From assembly GCA_001430745.1 (NCBI GenBank), contig KQ481983.1, forward strand, positions 2,147,494-2,165,245: a DNA stretch of 17,752 nt, written 5' to 3'. Every line of letters begins with the position of its first letter. Position 1 is the stretch's first letter. The translations under genes and the position numbers were made by a program. Below, one piece after another: positions 9,959-17,752 of this stretch. The DNA comes from Auxenochlorella pyrenoidosa. Taxonomy: Eukaryota > Chlorophyta > Trebouxiophyceae > Chlorellales > Chlorellaceae. Below the pieces are notes generated by a model, which saw nothing but the letters and a program-made list of their open reading frames with translations, did not search any database and was not told where the DNA came from.

Positions 9959-12900
9959 GCTCCTGCCAGTTGGGTATGTCACCTGCCACCACTGGTGCTG
10001 CCGGTGTGGCGCTGCTGTACCTTGCCCTGCAAGACGAGCTACTGTCTGCCAGGTTCAAGCGTGGGATGGCTCTGGGGCCTGAGCGCGTGGCAGGCCCAGC
10101 CAGGGCCGCGCTGCACAGGAGTACTGCGCCGCCTCCGCCCCTGGCAGGCGCCACTGCAGTGGTTGGCAGAGTGGCAGGCCGGCCGGGCTGGCAGGGCATG
10201 CTGCAGGCCAGGTGGGGCACAGGGAGGGCGGCAGGCGCATGAGCAGGGGCCCCACGGCAGAGTGCTGCGCAGGGCAACTCTGCGCAGGGCGCCATGCCCG
10301 CCTGCCAAACGCCGTTGGACAACACTCCTGAGGCTGTGCTGGCTTCACTGAGCGGCTGCAACCAGCCCGCTGCCCCACCCGGCTTGCCTTCTGTGCCCCC
10401 CTCAGTATCCAGGAACCACCACCGCACGCCTCGGAGCGCTGCCCGCTTGCTGTCCAGGCCTGTCACACAGATGGTGTGCACAAACAGGGCTGCAGGCAGG
10501 GGCGCAGGACAGGCAGGCAGCTGTGCCGCAGGGAAGGGAGGCGCTGACTGGTTGAGCTGTCCAGCACTGGCGCTGGGCAGGAGGACGCTGCCAGCCAGCA
10601 GCAGAGCCGGCAACCCACAAACGCGCAGATCAAGGTCGAGGCAACACAATCCCCCAGCCAAGTCAACGCTCAAGCTGGCATGGCAAGCAGCAGGGCATGA
10701 CTAAGCAAGGCGCGGCAGCCAGGTGGGCAGGGCGGCCAGCGTGCGCGCAGCCCACCGGTTGAGTCGCAGGGGTCGACGCGCGGGTGGAAGCGCGCGCCCC
10801 AGCGCACCCCGTGCTCCAGGGCGCAGATGTCAGAGGTCTCCAGGAAGGAGGAGGGCGGGAAGGTGCGGAAGAGGGCCAGGCCCCAGCTCCTGGACTGCAT
10901 CTGCAGGCGGGAATGCAGGGAGGGGCGCGCTGGGAGGTGCGGGGGCTGCGGGCAGCCAGGCAGGGATCAAAACACGGCCCGCAGCCATGCTTGTGCCCCT
11001 CCTGAACTTGAACAACACGGTGTGTCACCATCAGAATGGGAAGGCATGCCCTGTGGCCCATGCCCAAGAGAGCAGCATGAGGCCCAGCAGCGCCTCACCT
11101 CTCGCCTCCTGTTGTGGCAGCCGGCGCTCGACCCGCAGACCACGAACTCCCAGTCGGCCAGCTTCTTGAACTCCGCCTGCTCCAGCAACTGCCCCTCCAG
11201 GGCCTCACGCGTCAGGTTGGCCATGTGGGAGAACACGTTGACAACGGGGGCGGAAGGGAGGACAAAGAACACGCCTGCGAGCAGCGCAGGTTTTGGGGAT
11301 GCAGGTGGCGATCACAGTTTTGAGGTCAGGCGGGGTCTGTTCTTGGCAAGAAAAGTCAAGTGGCTGCAGTGCATGGGCGGGCAGCTGACAGCATGCGCAG
11401 GGTGACTTGCTAAGCACTGCCTTGCAAGTGCAGGCGCTCATGTTCGCTGTTGCAACCTGTGTGGCTGCCCTCCCAGCTTGCCAGTGTTCACTGCAGAGAA
11501 AGGAGGCGAGAAAACGCTGGCAGGGGCGGTGAGGAAAGCACTTCACACAAGCAGGGATTACATGGGCAGGCAAGTGTGCAGCAGACAGAAATGCTGCCCG
11601 CGGTTATCTCACTGCCCCGTCCTGTGACTTTGTTCACACACCGCCACCGCAGAGCCCGCTCACCAGGATTCTCGGCAATGAATGCTCCATCTGCCTGGCT
11701 CTGCTCAACCAGGGCCAGCAAGCTCTCCTCTGCTGAAACGGCCTTCCGCCCCCAGGCCACGTCAGCGTCTGCGGGACCAGCACACAGCACAGCAGGCAGG
11801 AGCAGCTTGAGGTGCCCGCGGTCCCACACCTGCATTGCCCCTTGAGCCTGCTGCTGCCACAGAGTCTGCGGGATACATGGCAGCCCCTGCAGGCGGCGAC
11901 GCGTGCAAATGCATCCCTGGCAGCCCTTGCGCGGCCCGCACTGGCCTGTGAAGAGGACGGCATAGCCCAGCTGCAGCACCCTGAGCAACAGCCGCGGCTT
12001 GAGCCACACTATGGCCAGCCACTCGGGCGTCAGGTAATCGCCTGCAGCAGGGCGGACAGGTGGGGTGAAGGCACCAGTCACCCACCTGCACCCTCTGGCC
12101 ACCCACAAAGCTTGTGCTCTAAGCTTGATCAGCACAATCGACGGAACGGCCCTCCCTCCCAACCCTGAGGTCTCACCGTCTGTTGCGCGCTTCCCAGCGG
12201 CAGCGCTGGTCAGCGGCCTGGGCAGCAGGGCGGCGACGTCTGCGCAGGGTAGGTTGAGGTCGGCACACGCAGCCAGGTCTTCCGGGGTCCAAGTGACGAC
12301 GACATAGCTCCTCACACCGCCAAACTTCACCAGGGAGTAGACTGCACAGGCGGCGGGCACACAGGGTGGGGGGGGGGGGCTGCTGGGGCACATGCAATGC
12401 AGCCAGAACCCGCCGGCCAGCAGTCAAATGAAGAGCCCCCAAGTGAACGATGCGCTGGTGCTGCAGGGCCAGCACCACCCCACCAACGATCCAACCCCAG
12501 CAAGTCACCGCAGTTTTGCGCCAGCTCAGCAAACCGTCGGTTGAACTGCAGCAGCGTGACCACCCTCTGCCTGCCAACCAGCTGCGCCCGCAGCCTCAGC
12601 AGGCGTCCAAGTTCATGCACGCCGGCATACGGCAGCGCTGACGTACGTGGCGGCAGCAGCCAGGGCGCCGCCTCAAACTCTGCCAGCAGGGCCGGCTCTC
12701 GGCTGGCCAGGCCGGGGTCAGCCTGCAGGTCTGGGGGGCAGGGGCAGGCTGAGCTTCAGCGAGCTCCCAGGGCAAAACAGCAAGCCAGCAAGCAGTGCAG
12801 AGAAGGGCACTGGTCGCTTGCTCTGCGCGCCTGCTGGGTCGCCACTCACCTGCAGGCGATCGTACGCCTCCTTCCGAGGGTGGAGCGGCACCTGCCAGGA

Positions 12901-13163
12901 GCAGCCAGCCCCGCCTCCCGCTGCCGTCAAACGCCTGCGGGATTCGACACCGCTACAGCTCAATAAGATGCAGCTGCAAACTTATCGCACGTTTGAGGGC
13001 GGGCAGTTGGCAGCAGGCAGGCGGCAGGCATTGATGCTCACTGTGCCGAGGGGAATCTGCTGCGTAGAGCCGACGCCACCGCCAGCACTAGGGACAGCAC
13101 GGTGAGGCCAGCGAGAAGGGCCAGGCGCCGCCGTTCACTGCTGTGCTGCACCACGATTTGCAT
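9918..13163 (-). CDS. GT77-like (nucleotide-diphospho-sugar transferase family) type II membrane glycosyltransferase
   Basis: Nine exons on the minus strand are 13163-13042, 12934-12850, 12722-12509, 12341-12177, 12041-11946, 11768-11664, 11274-11099, 10900-10756 and 10489 to an uncertain end. All junctions keep phase. The N-terminus has a short basic stretch, then a hydrophobic anchor at about residues 14-33 ([20 protein letters not shown]), as in Golgi type II enzymes. Family features follow: [54 protein letters not shown] joined to DADVAW (the DxD metal/sugar-nucleotide site), and [19 protein letters not shown], the VHxNxxxGxxxK-like end block. Plant relatives transfer sugars to wall glycoproteins and pectins; the substrate here is unknown. 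Intron 5 uses a GC donor. The last exon stays open to TGA at 9920-9918, which lies inside the H4 pseudogene. The final 150 or so residues look unconserved, so the true 3' end may be near 10400 or need another intron. Confidence 0.75.
11769..11945 (-). other. GC-AG intron (intron 5 of the glycosyltransferase gene)
   Basis: The exon ends TTC-ACA-G and the intron starts GCCAGT. The next exon begins AC-GCT-GAC after CCGCAG. Only this GC donor restores VLFT-DADVAW, the DxD motif in frame. The nearest downstream GT (GTGCGG at 11940) gives the wrong phase. Confidence 0.8.
12368..12379 (+). repeat. Twelve-base G homopolymer in glycosyltransferase intron 3
   Basis: Twelve consecutive Gs on the plus strand read as a C tract 24 nt upstream of the intron 3 acceptor on the transcribed strand. 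The tract probably serves as polypyrimidine tract and may be prone to length error in sequencing. Confidence 0.85.
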
Positions 13164-13578
13164 TGCCAGCCGAAGGGTCTGCCAGCTTTTGTGGGCTTGT
13201 CACGGCCGGTAGCAGGCTAGGGGGGCGGTGGCGCTGGCAGCGCCTCCGCAGCACCGCCCGCAAGCCGGCTACGCTTTGCAGGAAGGTGCTGACCGCAATC
13301 TGATCTCGTAGAGACTACTGCAGTGCTCTATGGGGGCAGCGCAGGGGCGGAGCAGCCGCGAAGGGCGAGCCGCTCGCTTTGTGCTGCGCTTGTGAGCGCT
13401 TGGAGCTGTACATGCGTGGCCCAACAAGTTGAAGTGACGACAACCTTGCCTCAGCCCTCGAGCTGCTAACTCTGCCCGCTGCGCAGTACCGACTGGAGGT
13501 GCCCTCTTGTCCATCTTGTGTGCCAGTTCAATACATGGTTTGGCAGAACATGTTTGGAGAGCAACACGGCCCAGGCCA
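13164..13578. promoter_or_regulatory. Spacer between two minus-strand genes; glycosyltransferase promoter region
   Basis: This 415-base region carries the 3' UTR of the large downstream-transcribed protein gene and the promoter of the glycosyltransferase gene. I see no TATA box, TGTAA signal, or additional gene. Confidence 0.45.
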
Positions 13579-16500
13579 TCACTTTAACTGCAGCTTCTTC
13601 TTCAGCCGGTCCTTGACGCTCATCTTTTTCTCCCGCTTGGCGGGGGGTGGGCCGCCGGCGCCGCCCGCGCGCGCCACGCCGCCCGCCGCCCGCGCCGAGA
13701 GCGGCTGCTTGGCCGTCGAAGGGGCCGCCAGCTTGTGCTTGGGTCCTACAGCAAATCAGAGCACATGTCAGTGACACGCTCACTCAGGGGGACCCGCAAC
13801 CCCGCCACCCATACATCCTGTAGTTGCCCTGGCCAGGCAACAAGCACTCGCCTGAACTGCGCCCTCCCCAGCCTGCCCCCGGCCCGCCCCCCCCCTCACC
13901 CGCCGACTCCTCCACCACCACCCCTCCGGGCTCGTCAAAGAGGTCGGCCGGGTCGAACTCGCCGCCCTCCTCCCCCTCGCCCACGGTGTCCAGCTCGCCC
14001 GGCACAAACTCGCTGCCGCCGGCGGTCTGGGGCGTCTGCGCCAGGCAGCCAGGGCAAGCAGATGGGGGCGGCGTGGGGTGGGGTGGGGGTGGGGTGGGGG
14101 CCAGAGGGAGCCATGCACAGCAGGGCAGCCGGAACCCAATTCAAGCCGGGTTGATTGGCACCTGCACAGGAAGCAGCCGCTGAGGGCAGCCGGAAGGCGG
14201 CAAAGGGCGTGCAAGTGCCGGTGCAGCCTGCAGCCGGCAGGCGTGGCACCGCCTCACCTGGTGGGAGGGCGGCAGGCCCAGCGTGCCCGCCCGCGGCGTG
14301 CGCACAGGCAGCAGCCGCTCCAGAGGCACCGAGTCAAAGTCCACGGCGGGGGGCGGTGTGAGGGACAGGCCCACCGCCCGCATGCACACCTCCAGCCGCG
14401 CAAGCACCGCCTGCAGATAGGGGGTTGCATTGCGCCGCAAACAGTGGCGAGGCAGCGGGACGCGGGGGCGGGCGGCACCAGGCAAGCGAGATGGCAGGGC
14501 GGTGGCCGCCAGGCTGCCATGCAGGCCCACCTGTGCTGCTCGCACCTGTGCATGCCCCTCGGAGCGCCTCCAGGCACCTGCCTGCCACAAACCTTCCCAT
14601 GGTACCCGGCGCTGGCTTCCACCCCTCCGCCCCCCTTCCAGCCCACCTTGGGGTTTGAGATGGACAGCGGCACATCGTTGAGCGCATGGGGCGCCTTGAG
14701 CCAGGCTTTGAGGGCGGCCAGCAGCGCTGCCAGCCCGTCTTCCTCCTCCATCGACAGCGGCTCGGGCGCGGGGCCGGCAGCGTCGTCAACGTCGTCGTCC
14801 TCATACCCTGGCGCAGCAGCCCCTGCACCAGCCCCCGATCCACCACCCGCCTGCTCTGCAGCCCCTGCTGCTGTGGGTGGTCTGCCAGCAGCGGCTGCTC
14901 CTGCCTGCACGGCCAAGGGCTCCGCTGCCGGCGAGGCTGCGGCGCCAGCGGCACCCGCAGCTGCGCGTGCCATGGCTGCAGGGGACGGCGCCCCCGAGGA
15001 GCCCGCCGGGTTGTGCACCGCTCCCTGGGGAGCTGCCGCCTGCTGCTCCCGCTCCTGCTGCCGCTGCTGAACGTCCTGTGCCTGCTGTGGCATGGCAGCC
15101 ACTTCCGCTGGTGGCGGCGCTGCCGCCTCCTGCTGAGCGTCGACACCAGGTGGGCTGGTAGCTGTCTGCTGGCCATGCGCTGCCTGCTGCTGCCCTGAAG
15201 CAGCCGGGCCCTCCACCGACGGCGATGGCGACTCGCCCCCGCCAGCGCACTGCTCCGCGCTCGCTCCGCCGCTTGCAGCTAGCTGCCCCTGGGAGCTGTC
15301 TGCATGCAGCGGGGGCGTGGGGCGGCCCTGCCTCCCAACATCTGCAGCCTGCGTGGCACCACCGCCCGAGGGCCCCACGGGCTGCTCTGCCTGCTCTGCC
15401 TGCAGAGGCGGCTGCAGCTGGAGCTCCGGGCTTGCAGGCCGCACCAGCTCGGCGGAGCCCGCTATTCCCTGCACACCCGACGCTTCCTGCTGCGGGCTTG
15501 CTGCGGCTGCCGTGCCCGCTGCTTGTACCGGCGGGTGCTGCGGTGCACCCGACGGCGAGGCCAGGGCGGCAGGCTGTGCCTCACGCTGCGGCTCTGCCTG
15601 CTGCGCCTGCTGGGCCTGCTGCCCACCGCCCTCTTCAAACAGGGCCTCGTACATGGCCTGCAGCTGGTCATCCCCCGCCCCGTCCACCTGAGGGATGGTG
15701 AACCCAGCCGACGGCTGCTGCTGCTGCTGCTGCTGGTCTGCAGTCTGCCCGCCTGCGCCGCCGGGCTTGATTCTGATCTTCAGCCGGGCTGATGCGGGCT
15801 GCTGCTGCTGCAGCGGCGGAAGGGGCTGCTCTGGCTGTGCCTGCTGCTGCTGCTGCTGCTGCGCGAGTGCAGAACTGACACCAACACTCGCAGGTGGCCG
15901 CACCTTGATTTTGACAGGCTTGAGGCCTGCTGGCGAGGCTGTTGCTGCTGCTGCCAGCGCTGCTGGAGGCAGCTGCAGAGGCTGCTGAGCCACCGCAAAC
16001 GCCGCGAGGGCTGCGTCGGCAGTGCCGAAGGCAGGGGCTGCTGCTGCGAAGGGTACAGCGTAGCCCGCTGTCAGTCCTGCCCCCTCCGCCTCATCCTCCT
16101 CGCCCTGCTCCTCCTCCTGCAGCATCGCTGCGAGCCGTGGCGGCAGCTTGCCGCGGTGCCGGGTCGACTGCCGCACGCGCCGCCCGCCGCCGCCGCCCGC
16201 CCAGCCGTCGTCATCCCCCTCAAAATCCATCTCCTCAGCTTCATCATCGGAGGCCCCCCCACCGCCTGCTCCTGCTGCCCGGGACGCGATCCTGCCATCC
16301 CATGCCGCCACCATGGCAGCTTGGCGGGCGGTGAGCCGCCGCGGCCGCTCTCCGGTGGCGGGGGCCTCCTCTGCCACCTCGGCCCCAAACCGGTTCCGCC
16401 GTGCTGCAGGCAGTTGTGGTGGACGAGAAGGGGGCTGGATGCGCGCTAAATGCACAGGTGGAAGCAGGGAGGGCGCCGCTGCGCAGCTGCCTGCAAATAG

Positions 16501-17752
16501 CTGCCCACAGCTCACGCGGCTCAAGCTGTGTAAACCTTGCAGAAGCCCCCCCTCCCTCCTCTCTGTTCATCCAGCTGCCCCAGAGTGCATAAGGGCAAGA
16601 GAGAGATCAACCTCGCCCCGTGCATTGCCCAGCGAGCGCACAACCAGCACAACATCTCTGGCCAGTGCACTCAACTGGAGCAACCTAGCCCCCGCCCCAC
16701 CTGCTGCCGCGAGCTCGTCCAGCACACCCTCGTCCTCGGAGGCAGCATCCGACATCTCATCATCGCTGCCAGCGGCCGCTGCGCCAGCGGGCGCCCACTC
16801 TGCGCCGTCGGCATCGCTGTCCTCGTCGCCCTCATCGCCGGCGGCCTGGGGCGGGTGAAGGCAACCGCGGCAGGGAGTCGCAGCCATGGGCGCCAGAAGG
16901 CCTGAGGCCGGTTCAAGCAGCCAGCCTGGATTTGCGTCGGATCCATGGGCAGCCCGCCGCGGGCCATGGCAAAACACCCCCGAAGCCCTGTGAGCGCCCC
17001 CCCAGCGCACCTCGTCGCCGCTGTCCTGCTCAATGAAGCTGTCGGGGCTGCGCTGCCGCTTGCGCTGCTGGAAGCCTCCGCCGCCGCCGCCGCCGCGAGC
17101 CCTTCCTCCTCCTCCTCCTCCTCCTCCGCCGCCGCCGCCGCCGCCGCCGCCGCCTCCCCGCACATCAATTGTGAGAGATGTTGGGTTCATGCGGCGGACA
17201 GGGCCCCTGGCAGCGGCCGCACCGCCACCGCCGCCAGCTCCGCCCGCCTTGCGCAGCCGGCTGCCGCCGCCCACTGCACGCCCAATCTGGCGTGGCCCAG
17301 CGGCAGCCATGGGCGAGCCGGCGCCCGCACGTGCAAGCACAGAGAGGGGCGGCTGCTGGGAGCGCTGTGCAGCACCCAGCGGCAGCGCAGCAGCGTTGGC
17401 CGCGCCGTTGGCTGCTGGCGCCCCCTGCTGCCTTGGCCGCGTGCCCGCGTCGTCTGCCAGCTCGCCGCCCTGCCCAGTTGCCCAGCCCTTTTTCTTCTTC
17501 GCCGCCCCCGCCTTGCTCACAGAGTCACTGTCCCCTGCACCCTGCGAGCGGCCCGCCGCCGCCGCAGCCGCCGCCTCCTCCGCCGCCATGGCCTCCAGCT
17601 GGTGCGCCACCTGCTCCCGCACCTCCCCGCAGGGCAGGCCGGCCAGGCGGCGCAGGCGCTTGGAGAAGGCCGCTGCCGCGTACCACATGACCTGCTTGAA
17701 GGCGGGCAGGCGGAAGCGTGGGCGCACCGCCAGGTGGTCCTGCACGCAGGGT
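13579..17752 (-). CDS. Large low-complexity, probably nuclear protein (partial, C-terminal part)
   Basis: Six exons on the minus strand are 17751-17011 (open to the window edge), 16845-16701, 16403-14647, 14410-14258, 14035-13900 and 13745-13579, giving about 1030 residues with consistent phases and GT-AG introns. Visible parts in order: an ordered start with RFRLPAFKQVMWYAAAAFSK; a glycine-rich segment (about 190-225) with nearby basic QQRKRQR; an acidic segment (GDEGDEDSDADG, SDDEMSDAASEDEG); ERPRRLTARQAAMVAAWDGR; another acidic patch; two short basic strands, LKPVKIKVRPP and ARLKIRIKPGG; a long Q/A/P-rich region; DGLAALLAALKAWLKAPHAL; ARLEVCMRAVGLSL; an acidic GEGEEGGEFDPADLFDE; and the lysine-rich KREKKMSVKDRLKKKLQLK end. 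Charge blocks and basic clusters suggest a chromatin or transcription factor. I do not recognise the family. The 5' end lies beyond the window. Confidence 0.72.
14064..14100 (+). repeat. G-quadruplex-forming tract in an intron
   Basis: Six runs of four or five Gs lie within 37 nt (14064-14068, 14075-14078, 14080-14083, 14085-14089, 14091-14094, 14096-14100), four of the five spacers being a single T. This far exceeds the usual quadruplex pattern. It lies in the intron between 14036 and 14257 of the large minus-strand gene, so the G-rich strand is the template strand. Confidence 0.9.
15715..15861 (-). repeat. Glutamine-coding CTG/CAG repeats
   Basis: Two runs of seven perfect CTG units (15715-15735 and 15841-15861) within exon 3 of the large protein gene encode polyglutamine on the minus strand. 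They flank the RLKIRIKPGG motif. Such runs commonly vary in length between strains. Confidence 0.85.
16846..17010 (-). other. 165-nt intron with an open, in-frame reading frame
   Basis: This intron of the large protein gene starts GTGCGC and ends CCCCAG. Its length is a multiple of three and it has no stop in the host frame, so retention would insert 55 residues. The encoded stretch is rich in G, P, H and W, unlike the acidic exons on both sides, which favours its being an intron. Confidence 0.65.
17076..17157 (-). repeat. GCC/TCC trinucleotide array coding for polyglycine
   Basis: Runs of CCG, TCC and CCG units on the plus strand encode two glycine tracts split by a short R-A-R segment on the minus strand, just before the QQRKRQR basic cluster. 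It is a coding microsatellite, likely unstable and hard to sequence. Confidence 0.9.

Noticed and set aside
10260..10291. Short direct repeat TCTGCGCAGGGC-like near 10265-10291 as a mobile element end
   Set aside because: There is no transposase, no paired terminal repeat and no target duplication. It looks like a local slippage repeat.
12327..12650. An intron with donor GTACGT at about 12648 in the glycosyltransferase gene
   Set aside because: Reading straight through gives one continuous frame ([18 protein letters not shown]), and no acceptor follows at a workable distance.
14254..17745. INO80 complex subunit B identity for the large minus-strand protein
   Set aside because: RLTARQAAM and KIKV-type strands recall INO80B, but they occur in the reverse order, and the PAPA-1 core and HIT zinc finger were not seen.

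Overview
This window is nuclear DNA from a green alga, most likely a trebouxiophyte of the Chlorella/Micractinium type. The evidence is very high GC, genes split by short GT-AG introns (about 100-600 nt, donors mostly GTGAGN), a chlorophyte TGTAA poly(A) signal, intronless divergent histone H3/H4 genes ending in stem-loops, and plant-type proteins (chloroplast isopropylmalate dehydratase small subunit, plant-like eL21, a GT77-like glycosyltransferase). Exon models were built by hand from reading phase and splice sites. For every multi-exon gene below, all junctions keep the frame.

Layout. Positions 1-324 (+) hold the 3' end of a CSB/ERCC6-type repair ATPase. Positions 742-2533 (-) hold a six-exon isopropylmalate dehydratase small subunit. 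Positions 3130-5010 (+) hold the five-exon ribosomal protein eL21, divergent from the previous gene. Positions 5442-6250 (-) hold a four-exon small protein with about four membrane segments and no recognised family. Positions 7105-7515 (-) and 7908-8219 (+) are histones H3 and H4, sharing one promoter region, each followed by the same 3' stem-loop plus a conserved downstream block. Positions 8561-9425 (-) hold a three-exon alanine-rich orphan. Positions 9830-9958 (+) are a truncated H4 pseudogene. Positions about 9918-13163 (-) hold a nine-exon type II membrane glycosyltransferase of the GT77 kind, with one GC-AG intron and an uncertain 3' end. From 13579 to the window end (-) lies the C-terminal part of a large, low-complexity, probably nuclear protein.

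The genes do not form a pathway or operon. They are a housekeeping neighbourhood covering DNA repair, leucine synthesis, translation, chromatin and glycan synthesis. I see no mobile element, viral gene, CRISPR array, defence island or other unusual multi-gene system. The best leads are the histone 3' element shared by H3 and H4, the decaying H4 copy next to the functional pair, the GC-AG intron, a 165-nt intron that can be read through in frame, a 22-bp palindrome with Z-DNA character, and three unrecognised proteins.
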